Origin: Allobosea caraganae
GTDB taxonomy: Bacteria > Pseudomonadota > Alphaproteobacteria > Rhizobiales > Beijerinckiaceae
Length of the DNA: 64,000 nt
Direction: 5' to 3'
Assembly: GCF_003351345.1 (NCBI RefSeq)
Contig: NZ_QQTO01000042.1
Coordinates: 1-64,000, forward strand
The stretch's first letter is position 1, and each line of letters opens with the position of its first letter. Positions 27,097 through 35,676 of the stretch are shown piece after piece. Position numbers and translations under genes: made by a program. The notes below the pieces were generated by a model, which was not told the DNA's origin, made no database searches, and saw only the letters and a list, made by a program, of their open reading frames with translations.

Positions 27097-27272
27097 CCTG
27101 CGGCGTATTGGCTCGCGGTTTCCCGAGATAAAAGTCGACCGATATCTATAAGGTTCGTCGGAATATTCGTCCGCTTCTGCCGGAACCCTTGCCTTCGCAG
27201 CCTGTTTGGCTCTTGGGGCATGGTGGTCGGTATTCGGTTGCCCGACCTGATCTAAAAAGAAGAGGCGACCCA

Positions 27273-28442
27273 ATGCGCGCATTATGCTGGCACGGCAAAG
27301 GAGATGTCCGCGTCGATACGGTGCCGGATCCGAGGATCGAGCACCCTCGCGATGCGGTCATCAAGATCACCTGCTGCGCCATCTGCGGCTCGGATCTTCA
27401 CCTTCTCGACGGCTATCAGCCGACGATGGAGAGCGGCGATATCCTGGGTCACGAAAACATGGGCGAGGTGATCGAGCTCGGCTCTGAGGTGACCAACCTG
27501 AAGATTGGCGACCGGGTCGTCGTTCCTTTCACCATCAGTTGCGGCGACTGCTGGTTCTGCCGCCAAGGCATGTTTTCCGCCTGCGATCGCACCAACCCCA
27601 ACGCGAAGATGGCGGCCGAGGCGATGGGCCAATCACCGGCCGGCCTGTTCGGCTTCAGTCACATGATGGGCGGCTATAGCGGTGGGCAGGCGGAATACCT
27701 GCGCGTGCCCATGGCGGATATCGGCCCGATCAAAGTCCCCGACAATGTCTCGGACGAGCAGGCGCTCTTCCTCTCCGACATTTTCCCCACCGGTTACATG
27801 GCTGCCGAGAACGCTCAGATTCAGAATGGCGATACCGTCGCGATCTGGGGTTGCGGGCCGGTGGGCCAGTTCGCGATCCGCTCGGCCTTCATGCTGGGCG
27901 CAGGCCGGGTGATCGCGATCGACGAGGTGCCAGAGCGATTGGCGATGGCCGAGGCTGGCGGCGCCGAGACGATCAACTTTTCGAAACTCGACGTCTACGA
28001 CGAACTCATGGTTTGGACGAAGGGCCGCGGCCCCGACAGTTGCATCGACGCCGTCGGCTGCGAAGCGTCTGGTCACGGTGCGGCGGACGCCATCCTGGAC
28101 AAGGTCAAGGCCGCGACGTTTCTCGCGACCGATCGCGTCCACGTTCTCCGAGAGGCGATCATGTGCTGCCGGAAAGGTGGAACGATTTCCATCCCGGGCG
28201 TCTATGTCGGGATGGGCGACAAGATCCCGATCGGCGCGGCGATGAACAAGGGCCTGACCTTCAAGATGGGCCAGACCCACGTTCAGGCCTATACCAAGCC
28301 ACTGCTGGCCAAGATCGAGGCCGGAGAGATCGATCCGAGCTTCGTGATCACCCATCCGGCGAGCCTTGAGGACGCGCCTGAGATGTACAAAAAATTCCGC
28401 GACAAGGAGGACGGCGTGATCAAGGTCATCCTGCGACCGTGA
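27273..28442 (+). CDS. Zinc-dependent medium-chain alcohol/formaldehyde dehydrogenase family protein
   Basis: A 389-residue MDR dehydrogenase. The catalytic zinc ligands are seen in CAICGSDLH and GHENMGEV; the structural zinc lobe in [16 protein letters not shown]; the NAD-binding Rossmann motif as [14 protein letters not shown] near residue 190. The insertion after the structural lobe ([20 protein letters not shown]) is typical of the FdhA-like, glutathione-independent formaldehyde dehydrogenase group. The substrate is not certain; aldehyde or alcohol conversion with NAD is expected. ATG 27273 with AAGAGGC upstream is preferred over an earlier codon. Confidence 0.9.
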   Translation: MRALCWHGKGDVRVDTVPDPRIEHPRDAVIKITCCAICGSDLHLLDGYQPTMESGDILGHENMGEVIELGSEVTNLKIGDRVVVPFTISCGDCWFCRQGMFSACDRTNPNAKMAAEAMGQSPAGLFGFSHMMGGYSGGQAEYLRVPMADIGPIKVPDNVSDEQALFLSDIFPTGYMAAENAQIQNGDTVAIWGCGPVGQFAIRSAFMLGAGRVIAIDEVPERLAMAEAGGAETINFSKLDVYDELMVWTKGRGPDSCIDAVGCEASGHGAADAILDKVKAATFLATDRVHVLREAIMCCRKGGTISIPGVYVGMGDKIPIGAAMNKGLTFKMGQTHVQAYTKPLLAKIEAGEIDPSFVITHPASLEDAPEMYKKFRDKEDGVIKVILRP

Positions 28443-28489
28443 CCGCCGGGAGCGGAAGAGATTGAAGCCAGCTCAACGGGGAGCATGCC

Positions 28490-29125
28490 ATGAGGGACGG
28501 ACACGGAAATCGACTTCCACCCGAGCAGGAGGCGGAGATCAGGGAGGGAGTTCGGCCCGATACGGACGCTCTCGATATGGCCTCGATGCCCGCGGTGGTG
28601 ACGAAGATCGCGCAGGAACATGGTGTTGCTGTCGATGCCGTAGAGGCCGCGCTGGCAGCGCTTCGTCGGGGAAGCGGATCGATGGCGCAGTTCTCTCATC
28701 CCGACTTTGGGGGCATGGCACAATGGTCGGCCGGCGGAATGAGCATGGTCGGCGACATGTTCAACGCCGCAACGAAAGCCAAGCTGGACGGCGTTCTCCA
28801 GGACCTTGCGGACGCGCTTCGGCGAGGCGACCTTCCGATGGAGGTGCTGACGACCGCCGAGGGCGCCGACAAGCTGACCGGCACCGATGATTGGCCTGTG
28901 GAGTTTGGCCCCTCGGCAGCCGCCGGCAGCCAGAACGACATGCGCTATGCATTCTTCCCGAGCGCACGCCGCCTGGTGATCGAGGATCGAGGGAAGAGGA
29001 CAATCTACGATACGGGCGAGCACATGATTACGGGTGTCTCGCAGCAGCAAAGCTCCGATCGAACGCTGGCATTCCGGAGCCAGCTTGGCGCTGTGACAAT
29101 CGCAGATCTCCAAGTCGTGGCGTAG
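28490..29125 (+). CDS. SHOCT-like stress-associated protein
   Basis: A 211-residue cytoplasmic protein, GGGGAG ribosome site, 47 bases after the dehydrogenase and probably co-transcribed. It has a helical N-terminus (VVTKIAQEHGVAVDAVEAAL), a Gly/Met-rich centre (SHPDFGGMAQWSAGGMSMVG), a short SHOCT-like helix pair (KLDGVLQDLADALRRGDL) and a C-terminal beta domain (YAFFPSARRLVIEDRGKRTI; ITGVSQQQ). I remember similar proteins annotated only as SHOCT-domain proteins in Rhizobiales. Function unknown. Confidence 0.65.
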   Translation: MRDGHGNRLPPEQEAEIREGVRPDTDALDMASMPAVVTKIAQEHGVAVDAVEAALAALRRGSGSMAQFSHPDFGGMAQWSAGGMSMVGDMFNAATKAKLDGVLQDLADALRRGDLPMEVLTTAEGADKLTGTDDWPVEFGPSAAAGSQNDMRYAFFPSARRLVIEDRGKRTIYDTGEHMITGVSQQQSSDRTLAFRSQLGAVTIADLQVVA

Positions 29126-29437
29126 CCGCGGCGAAGAATCCTGAGGCGGCTGGTTCAGCGCCCGCAAAGCGCCCGACCGGGCGGAGAAGAAGCCAGTCCC
29201 GTCGCTTGTGAATTAGCCTCTGAAGTGACCGGAAAAGCAAAAATGGCAGTGGTTGTTCACATTGCGGGCATGACCGTCGGACACCAGACCGCAAGGGGAC
29301 GCGCTCAAAGCGCCGTGGCCGTACCCGTGTCCTGAAATCGCGGCTGCGGATCCCGCCTTTGGCCATCGCGATTTTCTCCTCCGTATCGCATCAGCTTGCA
29401 CGGCAATCAGGAACCGCCTCCAACAGCTCCGGAAGCG
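29126..29437. other. Stretch without a firmly supported gene
   Basis: A 62-residue minus-strand frame (29213-29401) ends in a Cys/His-rich NNHCHFCFSGHFRG and an overlapping frame has an AGGAG in front, but they conflict with each other and neither shows a domain. Confidence 0.35.
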
Positions 29438-29710
29438 ATGATGGTGCCTGCCCGCATGACGTCGCGGCGATTTCGCGAAAGTCTCGTGCGCTTAGGTCTG
29501 GGCGTTGACGACTGGGCTCGCATTACTGGTGTAGGGCGGCGGCGCATTCTTCGCTGGTGGCACGACGAAGAGCGAATTCCCGCTTGGGTGCCCGTGCTCA
29601 GTGCCGCACTGTCGGTTCGTGAAGCGAGAGACTGCGTCCTCGCGGGTTTGGAAGCGCGAGAGGTTTCGTCCCCAATGGCGCGTGGGTGCCGCGCCGATTA
29701 TCTTCCATAA
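29438..29710 (+). CDS. Small helix-turn-helix protein
   Basis: About 90 residues with the pattern FRESLVRLGLGVDDWARITG then VGRRRILRWWHDEERIP and WVPVLSAALSVREARD. This is the layout of small Cro/XRE-like rhizobial proteins in which a recognition helix is followed by a Trp and a PxP turn. The start is taken at ATG 29438 behind CGGAAG; ATG 29456 is possible. Likely DNA-binding; the target is unknown. Confidence 0.6.
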   Translation: MMVPARMTSRRFRESLVRLGLGVDDWARITGVGRRRILRWWHDEERIPAWVPVLSAALSVREARDCVLAGLEAREVSSPMARGCRADYLP

Positions 29711-29767
29711 AGCCCGGGCCGGACACTGAGATGCGTCAGATCAAGGCAAGGTCGGCTCGATATTTTT

Positions 29768-30679
29768 CTAACGAAACCTTGGACAGGACGAAGCCAGGTC
29801 ATTCCGGATCGTGGTAGCGGCGACGCCAGCCTCACCCATCGCGTGGCTGATCTGATCCAGCCCGATCACGACGTCGCCGGCAGCGTACAGCCCGGCCACG
29901 CTGGTGCGTTGGTGACTGTCCACCTTGATGCAGCCTTCTTCGGTCACTGCCGCTCCCAGCGCCGTCGCGAGCTCCGAGTGGATAACCGACCCGAGCGCGG
30001 GATAGACAGCCTCGAAACAAAGCCGTCCAGCCGCGGTCGACAAGCTCAAGCCATTCGCTTCCAGCGCGAATTGCTCGGCCGGGCCCCCGATGACGCGGAC
30101 GCCGATGCTTGCGAGACGCTTGGCGACCGGCTCCGCGAGGCCATCGCGCCCGTCGAGGATGAGACTGATGCGGTCCGTGAACGACCTCAGAAATTCGCAT
30201 TCCTTCGCTGCGCGAGCATCGGAGCCAATCACCGCGACGTGCTGGCCCGTGACTTCATAGCCATCGCAAACTGGGCAATAGCGCAGGCGTCCCGATTGGA
30301 GCGCTTCGGCATGAAGCGCCTCATCGATCGGAGGCCGCCGGTTGGTGACTCCGGTGGCGATCAGAACCGCGCGCGCGTCGAGCGCGATGTCCTGCCCTTG
30401 AGCGAAGAACCCGGCGCCATGACGATCCAATTGTCGAACCCGGCCATCGATGATGCACGCGCCATACTTGATTGCCTGCATGCGCATGCGCCCCAAGAGG
30501 TCGCGACCCGAAATTCCAGCAGGGAAGCCCGCGTGATTGCGGGTGCAGGCTATTTGCAGGGCCCGGCTACTGCCCTCGTCTATCACGGCGACGCTCAAAT
30601 GAAAGCGCGCGAGGTAGATCGCCGCCGTCAGGCCGGCAGGTCCCCCGCCAATCACGAGGCAATCGAGCTGATCAGACAT
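29768..30679 (-). CDS. Thioredoxin reductase-like FAD/NAD(P) oxidoreductase
   Basis: A 303-residue flavoprotein with the FAD site VIGGGPAGLTAAIYLARF at the N-terminus, the NAD(P) site VAVIGSDARAAKECEF in the middle and the final FAD segment LYAAGDVVIGLDQISHAMGEA. The redox-active pair is CPVC in RYCPVCDGYE rather than the CATC of standard thioredoxin reductase. ATG 30679 starts the conserved region. Upstream open sequence is discarded. It probably reduces a thioredoxin-like or glutaredoxin-like partner not encoded here. Confidence 0.85.
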   Translation of the reverse strand: MSDQLDCLVIGGGPAGLTAAIYLARFHLSVAVIDEGSSRALQIACTRNHAGFPAGISGRDLLGRMRMQAIKYGACIIDGRVRQLDRHGAGFFAQGQDIALDARAVLIATGVTNRRPPIDEALHAEALQSGRLRYCPVCDGYEVTGQHVAVIGSDARAAKECEFLRSFTDRISLILDGRDGLAEPVAKRLASIGVRVIGGPAEQFALEANGLSLSTAAGRLCFEAVYPALGSVIHSELATALGAAVTEEGCIKVDSHQRTSVAGLYAAGDVVIGLDQISHAMGEAGVAATTIRNDLASSCPRFR

Positions 30680-30907
30680 GAGGATCCAATCGATAGTCGT
30701 TTGAAAGAGGAGCGACGCAAAGCGGTAACCTGGACAACGCCCGAAATCGAAGATCGCCGCATTTCCGCGGTGTTCGAAGTGCACGCCTGCTTCAGCGCTG
30801 TCTGTGAGCTAGGATGGCCCATTTATTGTGCGTTGCAACATAATCGGATCGCAGCAGTTGGGGTCTTGTCAGCGCCATCTCGGCATGACCCGCAAAGGAC
30901 AGCCGCG

Positions 30908-32029
30908 ATGCGCAATATCTCCGACACGATCGCACGCCTGAAATCAGCCCAAGGTATCGCCTACGCGCGGGGTCCGGCGCCGGCTTCGCGCTTGTCTGAA
31001 CTCGGCGAATTCGGGACCAATCCCGGCTCGCTTCGGGCCTACAGCTATATTCCGGAGGATTTGCCGGGACATGCGCCCCTGGTCGTCGTCCTGCACGGCT
31101 GTACGCAAACGGCGGCCGGGTACGACCACGGCTCGGGCTGGTCGCAGCTCGCCGACCGGCACGGCTTCGCGCTGCTCTATCCCGAGCAGCAGCGCGCAAA
31201 CAACCCAAACCTTTGCTTCAACTGGTTCGTGCCCGAGGACATCGGACGCAATGCCGGCGAGGCGCTGTCGATCGCCCAGATGGTGGGCAGAATGGTCGAG
31301 CTCCACGGCCTTGACCGGAGGCGGGTCTTCGTCACCGGGCTTTCTGCCGGCGGTGCCATGACCTCGGTTATGCTCGCCACCTATCCGGAACTTTTCGCTG
31401 GCGGCGCGATCCTCGCTGGACTCCCTTATGGATGCGCGACGTCGATCCCCGAAGCATTTGACCGCATGCGTGGGCATGGGATCCCGTCAGAGCGCGAGCT
31501 CGAGGCACGGGTACGCGGGGCTTCGGGCCACCAAGGGCCTTGGCCCACGCTTTCGATTTGGCATCGCAGTGCCGATCAGACCGTTGCGCACGCCAACATG
31601 GAGGCTATCGTCGCCCAATGGCGCGGCGTGCACGGGATGCAGCACACCAAGCCTGAGCAGAATGCCATCGGCCCGCACACCCGGGGGGTGTGGCGTGACG
31701 GGGCCGGCGCCGCACGGATCGAGGCGTTCAGCGTTGCGGGCATGGGGCACGGCACGCCGCTCAGCGGTGCGGACGATATCGGCGCTCCCGGAGCTTTCAT
31801 GCTCGACGCGGGAATCTCGTCCACCCGCCATATCGCCCGCTTCTGGCAACTGACCGAGACCGGATCGGAACTCTCGCTGCCCAGCCATGCCGAGAGGGCG
31901 ACCCCCGAACCCGGCTCCGAACGGCTCGGGGGCAGGCGCGCCGCAGCCTTCACGCCGGGGCGAGGCCCCGCCTTAGGCGTCGGAAAGGTGATCGAGGATG
32001 CGCTGCGGGCGGCGGGCCTGATGCGATAG
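30908..32029 (+). CDS. PHB depolymerase-family esterase
   Basis: A 373-residue alpha/beta hydrolase of the Lpqc/PHB-depolymerase type: oxyanion segment VVVLHGCTQTAAGYDHGSGW, nucleophile elbow VTGLSAGGAM, aspartate region IWHRSADQTV, and histidine near GMGHGTPLSG. No signal peptide is seen, so an intracellular location is likely. The ATG at 30908 is preceded by AAAGGA; the long open frame further upstream is only the antisense of the flavoprotein gene. It may hydrolyse polyhydroxyalkanoate or other short-chain esters. Confidence 0.85.
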   Translation: MRNISDTIARLKSAQGIAYARGPAPASRLSELGEFGTNPGSLRAYSYIPEDLPGHAPLVVVLHGCTQTAAGYDHGSGWSQLADRHGFALLYPEQQRANNPNLCFNWFVPEDIGRNAGEALSIAQMVGRMVELHGLDRRRVFVTGLSAGGAMTSVMLATYPELFAGGAILAGLPYGCATSIPEAFDRMRGHGIPSERELEARVRGASGHQGPWPTLSIWHRSADQTVAHANMEAIVAQWRGVHGMQHTKPEQNAIGPHTRGVWRDGAGAARIEAFSVAGMGHGTPLSGADDIGAPGAFMLDAGISSTRHIARFWQLTETGSELSLPSHAERATPEPGSERLGGRRAAAFTPGRGPALGVGKVIEDALRAAGLMR

Positions 32030-32059
32030 CGGGAGCGCCAGCGACGGCATGGCTGACGC

Positions 32060-32847
32060 TCAGTCCGCCATGTCGCCGCGCGACACCTGCACGCTCTGCG
32101 ACACAACAGTGCAGGCCTTGTCCGTGGTCAGGAAGGCCGTGTCGGAGGCGTCGCGACCGTGGGCGATCCGAATGATGCCTTCGATGGGGGCAAACCGCGT
32201 CGGATCGACGAGCCACCAGGCGTTCTCCAGGTAGACCTCCATGACGGCGTGGAAGTCTGGCGGCTGCACATCGAGGGAGTACGCGCTGACGGCCCGTGCC
32301 GGGATCGACAGCGCGCGGCAAAAGGTGATGCCGAGATGTGTGAAGTCGCGGCAGACGCCGGCCCTCACCGTGAAGGTGTGCGCCGCCGTTGATTCCGGCG
32401 TGCTGACGCCTGCAACATAGTCGACCTCGGCGGCGATCCAATCGAGAATGGCCATCCCCCGGCTCACATCATCACCCGCCTGGCCAAACTCGCGCTAGGC
32501 AAAGCGCTGAAAGCTGTCGCTCGGACAGAACCGGCTGGGCAAGAGATGGGGAAGCGCGTCGGCCGGCAGCTCGTTCCAAAGATGCTGCCGACCGGACGTC
32601 GGCAGCAGCTTCGCCTGCCGTTGTCGACCGTTGCGGTATAGGTGATCGAGGTCTGGCTCGACGGGCAGGCCCGGAAGCGGCGGTCCCCAAACGAATCCTC
32701 GTCTTCGATCAACTGTGCGTCGGGACCCAGCACCAGCTCGTCCGACAGAATGGTTTGATCGCCGGATCGTGAGGCTTGAAGGAGTCCGATGACCTGCGTC
32801 GGCGCAGTGAAGTTGTAGACGAGCTCGGCCGATGCAGTGAGCTTCAT
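32060..32847 (-). pseudogene. Transglutaminase-like protease family gene with frameshift and nonsense codon
   Basis: The N-terminal part (KLTASAELVYNFTAPTQVIG) is open from 32847 but after TVDNG the family sequence continues in another frame (GRQHLWNELPADALPHLLPS, then RFCPSDSFQRF), so there is an indel near 32611-32620. That frame then meets TAG at 32495-32497 before continuing with the core: Cys in AGVCRDFTHLGITFC, His in DFHAVMEVYLE, Asp in WWLVDPT. About 262 codons in all, matching the family. The 3' half could still be translated from 32467 but lacks the N-domain. A GGTT-variant stress promoter lies upstream. Confidence 0.85.
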
Positions 32848-32874
32848 GGTGATCTCCGATGTTCCCGGCGATCC

Positions 32875-32899
32875 AACCGAGGCACCAGTATTTCGTTCC
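32875..32899 (-). promoter_or_regulatory. Candidate EcfG-like promoter, GGTT variant
   Basis: Minus strand GGAAC, 16 bases, GGTT, placed 28 bases upstream of the broken transglutaminase gene. Confidence 0.35.
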
Positions 32900-32982
32900 C
32901 CATTAATCTGACTTCAGCCCAGCCTTCGCCGCATCACATCGGCAGCTTGGCGCAAATCCATTCGCCGAGAACGCTTCCCGAA

Positions 32983-33007
32983 GGAACGCCGACCTCATTC
33001 AGCCGTT
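32983..33007 (+). promoter_or_regulatory. EcfG-type general stress promoter of treY
   Basis: GGAAC at 32983, spacer 16, CGTT at 33004; treY starts at 33064. Confidence 0.75.
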
Positions 33008-33063
33008 GGCGGAAAGGACGCTGCTTGCCCTCAAGCTGGTGCCGCTGATTTCACGGAAAGCAA

Positions 33064-35676
33064 ATGGCACGAGCAACCGCCGGACCGAGCCGCACGCACT
33101 CGCATATTCTGTCGACCTACCGCCTCCAGTTTCACAAGGGCTTTCCCTTCAGCGCCGGTGCCCGTCTGGCCGGCTATCTCGCGGGTTTGGGGATAAGCCA
33201 TGTCTACGCATCGCCGATCCTGGAGGCGAGGCCGGGGTCGCAGCACGGCTATGATGTGGTCAGCTACGATCGCATCAATCCCGAGCTTGGCGGGGAAGAG
33301 GGCTTCCGGGCCATGGCCCGCGCCTTCGCGGATTGCGGGCTCGGCATCATCCTCGACATCGTGCCCAATCACATGGCGGTCGGCGGCGATGGCAACGCGC
33401 TCTGGCTCGACCTGCTGAAGCACGGTCCGGCCAGCTCCCATGCGGATTGGTTCGACGTCGATTTCGACAGCAAGGACCCGCTCCTGACCGGCAAGGTCCA
33501 CGCCCCGTTCCTCGGCGCTCCCTATCGCGAGGCGCTGTCGGCGGGAAAGATCGAGCTGGTCGAGGATGCCGCGCGAGGCGGCTACGCGCTGCGCGCGGGC
33601 GAGCATCTCTTTCCGGTCCGGCCGGAGGATGATGAGGAGGTTCGCCGGCGAGGGATCGCCGCCTACGGCGATCTCGCCCTGCTGGATGGATTGGCGCGGC
33701 GGCAGAACTACCGGCTGGATTGGTGGCGGAGCGCCAGCGACCGGCTGAACTGGCGGCGCTTCTTCGAGGTCACCGAGCTCGCCGGGATTCGGATGGAGAA
33801 TCCTGCTGCCTTCGACGCCGCGCACCGGATCGCCTTCGAACTCTATGCCGATGGACTGATCGACGGCCTGCGTGTCGACCATGTCGACGGTCTGGCCGAT
33901 CCTGCGGCCTATTGCCGGCAGTTGCGGGATCGCCTGTCCGACCTCGCTTCACGTAGCCCCGAACGCGCCTATCGGGGCCCAGCCTGGATCATCGTCGAGA
34001 AGATATTGGCTCCCGGCGAAGAGCTCCCGATCGGCTGGGGCGTCGACGGGACGACCGGCTATGATTTCATGGATCAGGTCTCGGCCTTGCAGCATGACGG
34101 CGCCTCGGAACGGGAACTCGCGGCCCACTGGTCGCTCGTCAGCGCGAGATCTCCCGATTTCGCCGACGAGGAGCATGCGGCCCGCCGGGAGGTTCTGGAG
34201 AAGGGCTTCGAGGGCCAGCGCGAATACCTGGTCGACCGGCTGTTGCTGCTCGCCGAGCAGGCGGAGCGTATCGAGGATATCCCTCGAGGCGCAATGCGCC
34301 GCGCGGTCATCGCCCTCATTGGCAACCTGCGCACCTATCGGACCTACGTGACGGGGCGGAGCGCTGCGGAGGAGCCGGGTCCGTTCTTCGACGACGCGTT
34401 GAAAGCCGCCCGGCTCGAGCCGCTGGCGGATTTGCTCGCCCTCGACTTCATCCAGAGCGTCATGCGGGGAACCGATGCCGCCCTCGATCGCGACGGCAGG
34501 GCAGACGCAATCCGCCGCTTCAATCAACTGAGTTCACCGCTGGCGGCGCGCGCAGTCGAGGACACGACTTTCTATCGCTATGGGCGTTTGCTCTCGCGCA
34601 ACGATGTCGGGTTCGATGCGGGCAGCCTGACGATGACGGCCCAGCGCTTTCACGATCTCATGTCTGGCCGGGCCACCGCGCAGCCGCGCTCGATGTTGGC
34701 GCTGGCGACGCACGACCATAAGCGCGGTCCCGATGCGCGCGCCCGATTAGCGGTGCTCAGCGAAATCCCGACCGAATGGCGCGCGATCTCCGATCTCTGG
34801 TTCGATCTCAACGGCTCCGTCCGGCCCGCGGGTCTGCACGCAGGCGACGAGTATTTCTTCTACCAGATGCTCGTGGGCGCCTGGCCGCTCGAAGACCTAT
34901 CAGCCGATGGGCAAGGCGAGTTCGCCGATAGAATGCTGGCGTGGTGGATCAAATCGCTGCGGGAAGCGAAACTGCGGACGAACTGGACGGCGCCCAATGA
35001 ATCCTACGAGCGCCTCGCCGAGGCGTTTGCCCGCTCGCTGCTCGACCGCTCGATATCTGCGCCCTTCCTCGCTTCCATCGGCGGCTTCGTCGATCGCATC
35101 GCCGCCGCGGGCGCCGTGAACGGATTGGCTCAGCTCGTCCTGCAATGTACCGCTCCGGGCATTCCCGACACCTACCAGGGCGCGGAGTTCTGGGACTTCA
35201 GCGGCGTCGACCCCGACAACCGGCGGCCGGTCGATTTCGAGGCGCGCAAAGCGGCTCGGTCATCGGCGGACGAAATACCAGTCCTCGCGGCCTCCTGGCG
35301 GGACGGACGGCTCAAGCAGGCCATTCTTTCGGCGCTCCTTAGGACACGCCAAGAACTGCCGGAGCTTTTCCTGAGCGGAAGCTACATCCCGCTCGAAATC
35401 ACCGGCCATCGTCGCGATTGCCTGATCGCCTTAGCTCGACGGCATGGCGACCGCGCTCTGGTCTGCGTCGTACCGATCCGTGCCCATGCCGTCCTGGGCC
35501 ACGGCTCGCTTGCTCCGGCGGCCGAGTGGTGGGGCGACACCGCCGTGTGCCTGCCACCGTCGAAGGGAGGTTGGGCGCCTTTATGGGGCACGGCGCCTGC
35601 AAGCGACCTGCTGCATCTCCGCATGGCGATGCCGGAGATTCCGAGTTGGGTCGCGCTCAGCCGGCCGCTGCGATGA
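33064..35676 (+). CDS. treY: Malto-oligosyltrehalose synthase
   Basis: An 870-residue GH13 enzyme that turns the reducing-end alpha-1,4 bond of maltodextrins into the alpha-1,1 bond of trehalose. Seen are STYRLQFHKGFPFSAGARLA and ISHVYASPILEARPGSQHGY at the N-terminus, ILDIVPNHMAVGG (first GH13 region), GLRVDHVDGLADP with the nucleophile Asp, and the late LQCTAPGIPDTYQGAEFWDF region. It works with TreZ, encoded convergently; the two coding sequences overlap by 20 bases at their ends. A perfect stress promoter precedes it. No treX/glgX debranching enzyme is in the window. Confidence 0.95.
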   Translation: MARATAGPSRTHSHILSTYRLQFHKGFPFSAGARLAGYLAGLGISHVYASPILEARPGSQHGYDVVSYDRINPELGGEEGFRAMARAFADCGLGIILDIVPNHMAVGGDGNALWLDLLKHGPASSHADWFDVDFDSKDPLLTGKVHAPFLGAPYREALSAGKIELVEDAARGGYALRAGEHLFPVRPEDDEEVRRRGIAAYGDLALLDGLARRQNYRLDWWRSASDRLNWRRFFEVTELAGIRMENPAAFDAAHRIAFELYADGLIDGLRVDHVDGLADPAAYCRQLRDRLSDLASRSPERAYRGPAWIIVEKILAPGEELPIGWGVDGTTGYDFMDQVSALQHDGASERELAAHWSLVSARSPDFADEEHAARREVLEKGFEGQREYLVDRLLLLAEQAERIEDIPRGAMRRAVIALIGNLRTYRTYVTGRSAAEEPGPFFDDALKAARLEPLADLLALDFIQSVMRGTDAALDRDGRADAIRRFNQLSSPLAARAVEDTTFYRYGRLLSRNDVGFDAGSLTMTAQRFHDLMSGRATAQPRSMLALATHDHKRGPDARARLAVLSEIPTEWRAISDLWFDLNGSVRPAGLHAGDEYFFYQMLVGAWPLEDLSADGQGEFADRMLAWWIKSLREAKLRTNWTAPNESYERLAEAFARSLLDRSISAPFLASIGGFVDRIAAAGAVNGLAQLVLQCTAPGIPDTYQGAEFWDFSGVDPDNRRPVDFEARKAARSSADEIPVLAASWRDGRLKQAILSALLRTRQELPELFLSGSYIPLEITGHRRDCLIALARRHGDRALVCVVPIRAHAVLGHGSLAPAAEWWGDTAVCLPPSKGGWAPLWGTAPASDLLHLRMAMPEIPSWVALSRPLR

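Noticed and set aside
29213-29401. Minus-strand frame ending NNHCHFCFSGHFRG
   Set aside because: Cys/His cluster looked zinc-binding, but an overlapping frame has the better ribosome site and neither matches a family.
29843-30907. N-terminal extension of the PHB-depolymerase-type protein
   Set aside because: It is the antisense of the flavoprotein gene and lacks any conserved sequence; the ATG at 30908 has its own ribosome site.
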